Source: CBFHSF01 sp965658445 (lineage in GTDB: Bacteria > Bacteroidota > Bacteroidia > Flavobacteriales > Schleiferiaceae). Taken from it: a DNA stretch of 64,000 nt. The notes below the pieces were generated by a model that ran no database searches, had not been told where the DNA came from, and saw only the letters and a program-made list of their open reading frames with translations. Position numbers and translations under genes: made by a program. Position 1 is the first letter of the stretch; each line of letters opens with the position of its first letter. The DNA is taken from contig CBFHSF010000002.1 in assembly GCA_965658445.1 (NCBI GenBank), positions 62,001 to 126,000 on the forward strand. Direction: 5' to 3'. Shown here piece by piece: positions 1-7,918 of the stretch.

Positions 1-514
1 AGTGAATATCTTGACTCTCGTCTACAAAAACCACTTCCAAATCTCCAATTCTGTAGTGATTGAGGGCGAGGTTGAAGTCTCCTGAACTTTTTTCTGAATC
101 CGCAGGGGATTCTTCGGTGGTGGGAAAGATGTCGTAGTTGGCCTCTCCGCTTTCCAGCACTCGAGCTTCAAAACGAGCTGAATTCAACTGCACATCCACA
201 ATCTTTACCTGCGATCCCGTGAGCAATGACGCCAAGTCAATTTCAAAAAGCAACTGGCCTGCCTGAGCCAAGGGAACCCCTTCAAAGGTCTCCACACCGG
301 TAATAGAAAAGTCATTGATTTCTAAGGTCAAGTTGGGAAAGTCAGAGAACAGAGAAAGGGAAATTTCTCCCAAATCTACCTCGGCATTCACGTTGGCGTT
401 GACCTCCTCTTCAATCATAGAAACCACTTGAGATTTAAACAACAGAGGAATGGCAATCATTGCGCCGAACAATACGACGAGTAAAATGCCAACAATCTTT
501 AAAAACTTCTTCAT
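1..514 (-). CDS. AsmA-like membrane-anchored protein, N-terminal part (runs off window)
   Basis: The first about 171 residues of a protein that continues past the left edge, starting at the ATG complementary to 512-514. A Lys-containing N-terminus is followed by one hydrophobic helix (about residues 5-27). A soluble region of alternating strands then contains phrases such as DLGEISLSLFSDFPNLTLEI and FEIDLASLLTGSQVKIVDVQ, typical of the repeated beta groove of AsmA-type proteins. Family members sit in the envelope and are linked to outer-membrane lipid or protein assembly. It lies 68 bp downstream of the symporter gene on the same strand. The family call is from memory of the fold pattern; most of the protein is not visible. 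Confidence 0.7.
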   Translation of the reverse strand, partial: MKKFLKIVGILLVVLFGAMIAIPLLFKSQVVSMIEEEVNANVNAEVDLGEISLSLFSDFPNLTLEINDFSITGVETFEGVPLAQAGQLLFEIDLASLLTGSQVKIVDVQLNSARFEARVLESGEANYDIFPTTEESPADSEKSSGDFNLALNHYRIGDLEVVFVDESQDIH

Positions 515-582
515 GTTAGGGGGTATTTAGAAATGTCGCATTCAACTAGTTTCCCTAGAGAATTTTTACATCTATTTTCGAT

Positions 583-2013
583 TTAATCCACAGAACCCAG
601 TTTTCCTTCCGATTGCGCCACAACGGTACTCACCGTAGCGTCTCCGGTAATATTAACAACGGTCCTACACATATCTAGTATGCGGTCCACTGGGAAAATA
701 ATGGCAATCCATGCCGGGTTAAGACCTACACTTTCCAAGACGATGATCAGCATGATCAACCCTGCACTGGGAACCGCTGCGGATCCAATGGAAGCCAACG
801 TCGCAGTCAGCACAATGATAAATTGCTGCGTTATGGTAAGATCTACTAGGTGAAACTGCGCCAAGAAGATTACGGCTACAGCCTGATACAATGAGGTACC
901 ATCCATATTTACCGTCGCTCCAATGGGCAATACAAAACTGCTGACCTCTTCATCTACGTGAAGGTTTTCATGAACACATTCCATGGTCACTGGCAAGGTT
1001 GCCGCACTGGAAGACGTAGAGAATCCCAACAACTGAGCGGGACGGATTCCCTTGAGGAAGAATAGGTAGGCCTTTCCAAAAGAAACGCCGTGCTTTTTTG
1101 AAATAATGGAAGCCACCCAAACTGGGTACACTCCAAAAACCAAAAAGGCCAACCCAAAAATCACTACGCCCATGTACCATCCTAGGGCAAAGAAAATGGA
1201 GAACATCCTCGAGGGATTGTCTCCCGCCAACTTGGCCAAAGATCCCGCCATCAATGCAAACACAAAGTAAGGTGCTGCCTTCATAACAATGTCTACCATC
1301 TTTATAAAGATCTCTGTGCCTCCTTCAAAAAAGGAAACCACCGTCGTCGTTTTTTCTGTGGGAAGCATTACGATGGAAAGCCCAAAGAATATGGCAAAGA
1401 AAATGACCTGCAACATGCTAGAATCATTGAAGGAAGAGAAGATGTTGTTGGGCACCATGTCTACAATAAACTGCAGCGGCCCATCCTCTTTGGTGTCATT
1501 GGCCATGGCAATTTTTTCGGAAGCGGCTTCATCATCGGCGTATTCCTGAACCTTGCCGCGAGCAGCCTCTACGTATCGAGCGTAATCGGGGTTACCCAAG
1601 TAGTTGTCGTCGTCCAAAATTTCTACGTCGTTGTCATGTGCCCAAATTTCATAAGAGATTCGGTTTACGATGGCTTGCTCTTCGGGGAGGTTGTCTCCGG
1701 GTCGAGCCAAGTTTACCCAAAGAATTCCCGTTGATACGGCAAAAAACGTGGTCAACATATACATTCCCAACGTCTTAATTCCCATTCTTCCAAGAGAAGA
1801 GATGTCGGTAAGACTGGTAATTCCCGTGATGATACTAAAGAGCACCAAAGGCACGGCAATCATCTTGAGCACATTGATAAAAATGGTTCCGAAGGGATCG
1901 ATCCAATCAATGGTGAAATCTGACCATCCGAGGTAACCTCCGACAACAGCCCACAGGATTCCAGCTACAAGGCCTAAGATAATTTGAATGTGTAAGGGTA
2001 ATTTCTTCTTCAT
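583..2013 (-). CDS. Dicarboxylate/amino acid:cation symporter (DAACS family)
   Basis: A 476-residue inner-membrane secondary transporter of the GltP/DctA type, importing acidic amino acids or C4-dicarboxylates with Na+ or H+. The diagnostic motifs are present: the Ser-rich reentrant loop GFSTSSSAATLPVT (about residues 331-344), the transport motif NMDGTSLYQ in TM7, and the second hairpin loop ASIGSAAVPSAG. About eight hydrophobic segments are visible. Unusual is a roughly 75-residue acidic loop (about 105-180, rich in D and E) between the third and fourth helices, longer than in archaeal or E. coli homologues. It follows aroC by 67 bp on the same strand. The substrate cannot be decided from sequence alone. 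Confidence 0.93.
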   Translation of the reverse strand: MKKKLPLHIQIILGLVAGILWAVVGGYLGWSDFTIDWIDPFGTIFINVLKMIAVPLVLFSIITGITSLTDISSLGRMGIKTLGMYMLTTFFAVSTGILWVNLARPGDNLPEEQAIVNRISYEIWAHDNDVEILDDDNYLGNPDYARYVEAARGKVQEYADDEAASEKIAMANDTKEDGPLQFIVDMVPNNIFSSFNDSSMLQVIFFAIFFGLSIVMLPTEKTTTVVSFFEGGTEIFIKMVDIVMKAAPYFVFALMAGSLAKLAGDNPSRMFSIFFALGWYMGVVIFGLAFLVFGVYPVWVASIISKKHGVSFGKAYLFFLKGIRPAQLLGFSTSSSAATLPVTMECVHENLHVDEEVSSFVLPIGATVNMDGTSLYQAVAVIFLAQFHLVDLTITQQFIIVLTATLASIGSAAVPSAGLIMLIIVLESVGLNPAWIAIIFPVDRILDMCRTVVNITGDATVSTVVAQSEGKLGSVD

Positions 2014-2031
2014 ATTTTATTTTCAAAATTC

Positions 2032-2056
2032 CGACGGGAAACTCTTTATGCCGTCG
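2032..2056 (-). terminator. Possible weak hairpin between aroC and symporter
   Basis: A perfect 6-bp inverted repeat (CGACGG at 2032-2037, CCGTCG at 2051-2056) encloses a 13-nt loop just after the aroC stop. On the minus strand it is followed by AATTTTG, only a short T-tract. It could be a weak terminator or a readthrough hairpin in an aroC-symporter transcript. Confidence 0.35.
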
Positions 2057-2080
2057 ACTTCTTCTTTCTATGTCTTTCTT

Positions 2081-3148
2081 CTACTTGAACTGATCCAACC
2101 GTGCCAGCAGAGAAAAGTCTCCTAGGATCAACGCACTCAAATTTTCTACAATGGCCACTGCTCTTGGCAGAACACAAGGATCATGCCTTCCCTTTGCCTT
2201 TAGAGAAACCACCTCCCCTTCCGAGTTGGTCGTTTTCTGTTCTAAGCCCAAAGTAGCAATAGGCTTAAAGGCTACTCGGAAATAAATGTCTTCCCCATTG
2301 GAAATACCACCTTGTATCCCTCCGCTATTGTTAGAAGCCAACCCTCCTTGGTCATTGGCGGTATCGTTTTGTTGGGAACCCGTGAGGTGTAAACCCTCAA
2401 ACCCCAAACCGTAATCAAATCCCTTAACGGCATTGATACTCAACATGGCTGAACCTAGAGCTGCGTGAAGTTTTTGATAAATAGGGGCGCCCCAACCTGC
2501 GGGTACGCCTTTGATTACGGTGGTGATTACCCCTCCAATGGTGTCTCCAGTATCACGCAGAGACTCTATGTACGACTCCATTTTCTGAGCCGACTCGGGG
2601 TGTGGACATCGAATTTTATTGGATTCCGTTTGTGACAAATCCAATTCTTTATAACTGAGCGGTACAGCAATATCACCCACCTGACTCACATAGGACTGAA
2701 AGGAAATTGTTGGCATCATTTGCCTTACCAAAGCTCCCGCAGCAACACGAACCGCTGTCTCCCTGGCAGAAGCTCTTCCCCCTCCTCTATGATCTCTAAC
2801 TCCGTACTTATCTGAATAGGTTTTGTCTGCGTGTGAAGGCCTATAAACCTCTTTCAGGTTGTTGTAATCTGAGGATTTCACATCCTTATTGGCGATGGTA
2901 AATCCAATGGGAGATCCAGTGGTTTTTCCTTCAAAAATTCCCGAGAGCCATTGCACGGCATCCTTTTCGTTTCGGGGAGTGGTAATATCCGATTGACCGG
3001 GACGGCGCCTGGCCATTTCTGCAGCAATGGCATCAAAATCAATTTTGAGCCCCGCAGGGACTCCTGTCAACACGCCACCAATGTGTGATCCATGGGATTC
3101 ACCAAAGGTGGTAAGCTGAATAATATTTCCAATGGTATGGGTGCTCAT
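2081..3148 (-). CDS. aroC: Chorismate synthase
   Basis: Last step of the shikimate pathway: converts 5-enolpyruvylshikimate-3-phosphate to chorismate using reduced FMN. The N-terminal signature TFGESHG (residues 14-20) and the central RGGGRASARET flavin/substrate motif are both present. Length 355 aa is normal for the family. The frame is open 30 bases further upstream, but the conserved block begins right after MSTHTIGN, so the ATG complementary to 3146-3148 is chosen. A 240-bp gap separates it from the divergent hutI. No pathway neighbours lie nearby. Confidence 0.97.
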   Translation of the reverse strand: MSTHTIGNIIQLTTFGESHGSHIGGVLTGVPAGLKIDFDAIAAEMARRRPGQSDITTPRNEKDAVQWLSGIFEGKTTGSPIGFTIANKDVKSSDYNNLKEVYRPSHADKTYSDKYGVRDHRGGGRASARETAVRVAAGALVRQMMPTISFQSYVSQVGDIAVPLSYKELDLSQTESNKIRCPHPESAQKMESYIESLRDTGDTIGGVITTVIKGVPAGWGAPIYQKLHAALGSAMLSINAVKGFDYGLGFEGLHLTGSQQNDTANDQGGLASNNSGGIQGGISNGEDIYFRVAFKPIATLGLEQKTTNSEGEVVSLKAKGRHDPCVLPRAVAIVENLSALILGDFSLLARLDQFK

Positions 3149-3388
3149 TGCATCAAAAATAGAGAATATATGAGGCAATTGGCGAGGATACCCCCCCTTT
3201 TTTCAACACCTCAATTCCACATGGCAAATCTTTGGGTCAAATTCCTATTTTCGCTACATTCGAGGTATGACCAGGTGGTGTCCCCAAATAACGCCACGCC
3301 ATCATCCAAATGCTAAATTAAAAAGACACAGCTCCTGCAGAATAAACAAAACCTGTAGACTGTGCATTCTACTACAAACGCATAACTA

Positions 3389-4651
3389 GTGAAAGAACTC
3401 GTAACCAATATCTCCGAACTCCTAGGAGTAGAATCTCCAGAAACCACACAACGCCCTGGAAAAACACAGGGAGAAACCGGAGTCATTAAAGACGCTTTTT
3501 TAGAAATCGAAGAAGGTCGAATCACCAAAATGGGTACCATGGATCAACTGTCCGCAGTGGACGTGGCCAATGTGTCAGAAATTCACGATGCCGCAGGACG
3601 AGTGGTTTTCCCCGCGTTTGTGGACTCACATACCCACTTGGTTTTTGCCTCTACTAGAGAAGGTGAATTTGAAGACAGAATCAAGGGTCTGACCTATCAA
3701 GAAATCGCCGCCAAGGGCGGAGGTATATTAAATTCCGCGCGAAAGCTGGCGGACATGGACGAAGAAGATCTCTTTGACCAAACTTGGGAAAGACTGCAAA
3801 ATGTAATGAAGACTGGAACGGGAGCCATAGAAATCAAAAGTGGCTACGGACTTTCTCCAGAGGCAGAATTGAAAATTCTTCGCGTAATTAAGCGCGTTGC
3901 TAAATTCAGCCCCATCCCAGTGGTAGCAACCTTTTTGGGTGCCCACGCCTTCCCTGCAGAATTCAAAGAAAACCACCGTGGATACATAGATCAGATCATA
4001 AACGAGATGCTGCCTGTAATCGCCAAAGAAAACTTGGCGCAGTACATTGATGTATTTTGTGAAGACGGCTATTTTTCTGTGGAGGAAATGAAGGAAATTC
4101 TCGAAGCGGGCATTGCGCAAGGTCTCAAACCCAAAGTGCACGTAAATCAGTTCAATTCCTTAGGTGGAATTGCCGAATGCGTTCGTCAAAATGCGGTAAG
4201 TGTAGACCACCTCGAAGTGATGGAAGGGGCAGATATTGAAGCTCTAAAAGGTTCCAACACCATGCCTACGGTCCTTCCGTCCTGTTCTTTCTTTTTGGGA
4301 ATTCCCTACGCCCCGGTAAGAGAGCTCTTAGATGCAGGTCTCCCCGTAGCTTTGGCCACGGATTACAACCCGGGGAGTACGCCTTCCGGAAATATGGAAT
4401 TTGTACTCTCCTTGGCATGTATTAAATACAAAATGACGCCCTTAGAAGCCTTGACCGCCGCCACTCTACATGGTGCCAAGGCTATCGGGATGGAATCAGA
4501 AATTGGATCCATTTCGGTTGGCAAGAGAGCGAACTTTATCATCAGCCATCCGGTAAATTCATTTGCACAAATCCCCTACTCATTTGGGGAATCCAACGTT
4601 GACTGCCTGTTTATTGACGGGAAAATCATAACCCCACACAACGAATCCTAA
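3389..4651 (+). CDS. hutI: Imidazolonepropionase
   Basis: Third step of histidine degradation: hydrolyses 4-imidazolone-5-propionate to N-formimino-L-glutamate in the cytosol. It is an amidohydrolase-fold enzyme of 420 aa. Metal ligands are visible as HTH at residues 81-83 in FVDSHTHLVFAS, a further His in KPKVHVNQF, and the Asp in ATDYNPGSTPSGN. Translation appears to start at GTG 3389: the sequence from there (KELVTNISELLG) matches the usual family N-terminus and no better in-frame ATG exists. One base separates its stop from the next gene, so the regulator downstream is probably co-transcribed and translationally coupled. hutH and hutU are not in this window. Confidence 0.95.
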   Translation: MKELVTNISELLGVESPETTQRPGKTQGETGVIKDAFLEIEEGRITKMGTMDQLSAVDVANVSEIHDAAGRVVFPAFVDSHTHLVFASTREGEFEDRIKGLTYQEIAAKGGGILNSARKLADMDEEDLFDQTWERLQNVMKTGTGAIEIKSGYGLSPEAELKILRVIKRVAKFSPIPVVATFLGAHAFPAEFKENHRGYIDQIINEMLPVIAKENLAQYIDVFCEDGYFSVEEMKEILEAGIAQGLKPKVHVNQFNSLGGIAECVRQNAVSVDHLEVMEGADIEALKGSNTMPTVLPSCSFFLGIPYAPVRELLDAGLPVALATDYNPGSTPSGNMEFVLSLACIKYKMTPLEALTAATLHGAKAIGMESEIGSISVGKRANFIISHPVNSFAQIPYSFGESNVDCLFIDGKIITPHNES

Positions 4652-4652
4652 C

Positions 4653-6248
4653 ATGTTAGACAAAGAAGGTTCACGCGAAGAAAGACGCATTGCTCAAATC
4701 ATGACCAATTTGGCAAAGGAGTTTCAAACTCCCTTGTCCTTGATGCTACTCCCCTTGGAACAACTCATAAGGGAAGAGCCGGACCCTGCCAAAAAGGAAA
4801 AACTACAGATCGTATTCAGAAATGGCTCCAAATTCAGAAACATGCTTTCTGACCTGTTGGACATTTCTCATTTGAGCATTAGTGAACCCTTTTTGGAATT
4901 GATGCGAGGAGATTATAGAGAAATCATTGAATCCATTCTAGAAAGCCTTTCCCCTTTGACCAAGAGAAAGGAATTGGAAGTGGACTTTTCCGCTTCTTCT
5001 GACCCTATAGAATCCTACTTTGACTTGGCAAAAGTTCAGAAGATTTTTCAGGTTCTGATTGCCAATGCCATTCGCTTTAACAAGCCCGGTGGGAAAATTT
5101 CCATTGCAGTACGTTTGGATACATCCGAAGAAAACCTCAAAGTTTCCATCATGGATACGGGCATCGGAATTGTACCCGAGAAGGTACCCCATGTATTTGA
5201 TCCCTTTTACCAAGAGGAAACGCATTTGAGACTGTACCAGAGTACCGGTTTGGGATTGTTCTTGATTAAAAAATTGGTAGAAAGCCTACACGGAACGGTT
5301 TCTGTGACATCAGAAAAAAACGTGAGGACAACCTTTACGGTTCTCTTACCTCTTCTGGATTCACCCAAGGACTTTCCATTTGAGAATTACAAAATCATCG
5401 ACAACGTCAGTCCGTCTAAGGTCATTGGATTCTCCGATCCTGACGAGACGGCGACTCTGGACATTATCGATATCAATTTACTGGGACAACAAAACCAACC
5501 CATTGCCTTACGAGTGGGACCTGAATTTGAAGACAAGGGCTTAGACGCCATGATTCACGACGAATTCAGAACCTTAGAAACCGCAGATTTCTCAGAGGGG
5601 ATTGCTCAAGCGTTGGAACACATTCCCGATGTCATTCTCCTTCACGCTACTGAAGACTGGCACCGAAGCTTGGATTTGCTCACCTTCGTAAAAGAAGCGG
5701 AGGCCACCTGTCACATTCCCGTAATCTTCTTGGTAGATGACATGGATGAAGGATTAAAAATCAAGGCCATCGAGAAGGGAGCTGATGACGTGTTGGAAAG
5801 TCCCATCAACGTGGATCACCTTCGCGCCAAAGCCCTAAACGTGGTTGAGCTTCGCAGGCAACTCTTTAGTCAAGGGGAGCGATTGACCCGTCAAAAACTC
5901 ACAGAAATAAAAGCAGTGAGCATTGATGAGGCCTTCTTGGGAAGATTGGATCAGGTCATTGATGAAAACATGGACAACGAGAACTTTGATATGAAAAAGC
6001 TCTCGGACGAATTGTACATGTCCAGAACCCAAATTCACCGAAAGTTAAAGGCCCTTACAGAGATGAGTACTACCCAGTACATACGCACGTACAAGTTGAA
6101 AAAGGCGTATCGTGAAATTGTAAATAAAACCGGAAACATCTCTGAGATTTCCTACCGATTTGGCTTTAGCTCACCGGCTTATTTTACCCGAATTTTCAAG
6201 GAAGAATTTGGAGTTTCGCCCTCGGAGGCCTCCAAAAATCACAAATAA
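4653..6248 (+). CDS. Hybrid kinase-like/pseudo-receiver/AraC regulator with degenerate phosphorelay sites
   Basis: A soluble 531-aa protein with no signal peptide or sensor domain. Order: an H-box/dimerisation-like region (about 13-75), a HATPase domain (about 120-235), a receiver-like domain (about 283-400) and an AraC-family helix-turn-helix (about 430-531). The ATP-binding boxes are intact: N138 in the N-box, DTGIGI at 168-173, VFDPF, STGLGL at 197-202. In the H-box (TNLAKEFQTPLSL) Lys22 occupies the phospho-His position. In the receiver, His331 replaces the phospho-Asp (PDVILLH), Ser383 replaces the conserved Lys, Val replaces the Thr/Ser, and the acidic pair is missing. The layout is that of the cytoplasmic half of Bacteroidetes hybrid two-component systems. 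It likely regulates hut or neighbouring genes without a classical His-Asp relay (inference). Confidence 0.88.
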   Translation: MLDKEGSREERRIAQIMTNLAKEFQTPLSLMLLPLEQLIREEPDPAKKEKLQIVFRNGSKFRNMLSDLLDISHLSISEPFLELMRGDYREIIESILESLSPLTKRKELEVDFSASSDPIESYFDLAKVQKIFQVLIANAIRFNKPGGKISIAVRLDTSEENLKVSIMDTGIGIVPEKVPHVFDPFYQEETHLRLYQSTGLGLFLIKKLVESLHGTVSVTSEKNVRTTFTVLLPLLDSPKDFPFENYKIIDNVSPSKVIGFSDPDETATLDIIDINLLGQQNQPIALRVGPEFEDKGLDAMIHDEFRTLETADFSEGIAQALEHIPDVILLHATEDWHRSLDLLTFVKEAEATCHIPVIFLVDDMDEGLKIKAIEKGADDVLESPINVDHLRAKALNVVELRRQLFSQGERLTRQKLTEIKAVSIDEAFLGRLDQVIDENMDNENFDMKKLSDELYMSRTQIHRKLKALTEMSTTQYIRTYKLKKAYREIVNKTGNISEISYRFGFSSPAYFTRIFKEEFGVSPSEASKNHK

Positions 6249-6281
6249 TTGAAACCTGACCACAACTGCCACCATCGCTAA

Positions 6282-6893
6282 ATGCAGATATTGTCCTCCG
6301 TTAACCAACCCGACAAAATTTTGAACAAGTTTACTCAGCATTGGCTCGACCATTTGGAGAGCCAGTTGCCCAAGAAATATTGTTATCACCGTTCGGAGCA
6401 CACGTTGATGGTCATGGCAGCAGTAAAAACCATGGCGGTCTATATGGGCTTTTCCAAGCGAGCCGTTAGGCTTATGCAGGTGGCAGCGCTGTTTCACGAC
6501 ATGGGCTACTTGCACGACCATCACGGTCACGAAATCAAATCTGCAGAATACATCTCTCAGATTGCTCAGGAGCTTCAGCTTACCTCAGCAGACGTAATGG
6601 CCATGAGCCAAATGATTCTGCACACGCATCCTTCCAAAAGGCCTACCAACTTAATGCAGGCCATTCTCAAAGACGCAGACCTCTCCTACCTTGGTCAACC
6701 CGACGCCGAAAAATGGAGTGACTTGTTAAGAAAGGAATACGTCAACTTGGGGAAGATTTCCTCTATGGAAGAATTCAGAGATCTGGAAGTGAGCTTTTTG
6801 AACCAACATCAGTTCAACACCCAATACGCACAAATACACTTTGGACCTTCCAAGAGACTTTACATGAAAAAGAAGGAACTCATCCTTGTGTAA
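6282..6893 (+). CDS. HD-domain metal-dependent phosphohydrolase
   Basis: A 203-residue cytosolic protein with an HD-superfamily metal site: His40 (YHRSEHT), the His72-Asp73 doublet (AALFHDMGYLHDHHGHE) and an Asp in KDADLSYLG (131-133). Such enzymes hydrolyse phosphate esters of nucleotides or signalling nucleotides; the substrate is not evident. It lacks the RelA/SpoT synthetase and dGTPase signatures. It starts 33 bp after the AraC-type regulator on the same strand, so it probably belongs to the hutI transcript. A role in a nucleotide signal connected to that regulator is possible but unsupported. Confidence 0.8.
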   Translation: MQILSSVNQPDKILNKFTQHWLDHLESQLPKKYCYHRSEHTLMVMAAVKTMAVYMGFSKRAVRLMQVAALFHDMGYLHDHHGHEIKSAEYISQIAQELQLTSADVMAMSQMILHTHPSKRPTNLMQAILKDADLSYLGQPDAEKWSDLLRKEYVNLGKISSMEEFRDLEVSFLNQHQFNTQYAQIHFGPSKRLYMKKKELILV

Positions 6894-6965
6894 TCCCTCT
6901 TAAACCCATTCCGTATTTCCATTAGCTTTTTGCGAAGAATCCTTCCATACCATCGGATTAAATTA

Positions 6966-7036
6966 TACCTTAGGAGGTAGAAACAAGCAGTGTCACCCTA
7001 GGGTACACCTCTTTTAAAAACTCGCAAAAACCTCCT
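6966..7036 (+). promoter_or_regulatory. Inverted repeats in the 5' region of the universal stress gene
   Basis: Two small inverted repeats precede the stress-protein ATG (7038). TACCT-TAGG-AGGTA spans 6966-6979, and GTGTCACCCTAGGGTACAC spans 6990-7008 with a perfect 10-bp core ACCCTAGGGT. In addition AGGAGGT (6972-6978) is complementary to ACCTCCT (7030-7036), which abuts the start codon. They could be a regulator site or leader structures; no consensus promoter was recognised here. Confidence 0.4.
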
Positions 7037-7037
7037 T

Positions 7038-7865
7038 ATGAATTACAATTTTTTAGTTCCCATTGACTTTACAGAAGCCTCTGTAAACGCCCTTAAAAGT
7101 GCATATTTTACGGGGATTGAATTGGGAAACACCACGGTTCACCTCATTCACATAGCGGAAGAAAAGAGAGAAGAGAAAGAAGACTTGGCCAAATTGGATG
7201 CGTTGGTAAAGGCGCATGAGGTAGAAGGCGTCTCTTCCCAAACCACCGTGAGAACGGGAGAACTCTTCGAAGAAATCAAAGCGGCCTCTGAGTTATTAAA
7301 TATTGACATGGTGTACCTAGGAACCCATGGATTGTCTGGCTTGCAATATGTATTCGGTAGCCGTGCCTTGAAGATGGTTACTCAGTCCAAAGTTCCTTAT
7401 GTTATTGTACAGGAAGAGACGGAACAAAAAACCGTTTCTAACATTGCCGTTCCCATTGATTTTGCGGCAGAAGACAAACAACAACTCGACGTTTTGGCCA
7501 TTGTTGCCAATACCTACAACGCCAAGGTATCTATTTTTGCAGCGCATCCCGCAGATGAGTACTCTGCCAATGCGGTAAAGAGAAATGTCGCTTTCGCGAA
7601 AAAACACTTGGACTCGAGAAAAATTGAAAACCAAGTACACGAAGCACAGGGTTCACAGGACTTCTTTAGAGAGTTTCTTCACTTTGCTCAAGAAATCCAA
7701 GCGGACCTCATCTCTATGGTAAACCACCAAGAGTCTGGTTTTATCAATTTGTTGGGATCTAACTTTGATCAAAATGTCATCACCAATGACGCCAAGATTC
7801 CCGTTATCATCATTAACCCTAAGGATTTGAATACCTCGGGTGAAATGTTTGGAGTGTACTCCTAG
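7038..7865 (+). CDS. Tandem universal stress protein (UspA x2)
   Basis: A 275-aa cytosolic protein made of two UspA domains (about 1-135 and 140-270). The first opens with NFLVPIDFTEASVNALKSA and carries a nucleotide-loop-like GTHGLSGLQYVFGS. The second opens with NIAVPIDFAAEDKQQLD but has a poorly conserved loop (NHQESGFINLLGSN). Fused two-domain Usp proteins are common in Bacteroidetes and are tied to stress and starvation survival. It sits 144 bp after the HD gene and 53 bp before the formimidoylglutamase-like gene. The leader contains several inverted repeats, so it may have its own regulation. Confidence 0.9.
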   Translation: MNYNFLVPIDFTEASVNALKSAYFTGIELGNTTVHLIHIAEEKREEKEDLAKLDALVKAHEVEGVSSQTTVRTGELFEEIKAASELLNIDMVYLGTHGLSGLQYVFGSRALKMVTQSKVPYVIVQEETEQKTVSNIAVPIDFAAEDKQQLDVLAIVANTYNAKVSIFAAHPADEYSANAVKRNVAFAKKHLDSRKIENQVHEAQGSQDFFREFLHFAQEIQADLISMVNHQESGFINLLGSNFDQNVITNDAKIPVIIINPKDLNTSGEMFGVYS

Positions 7866-7918
7866 GGAATTGATATTGAAAGCATTTTCAAAAAAGTACT
7901 CTCAAACGAACACGTATT

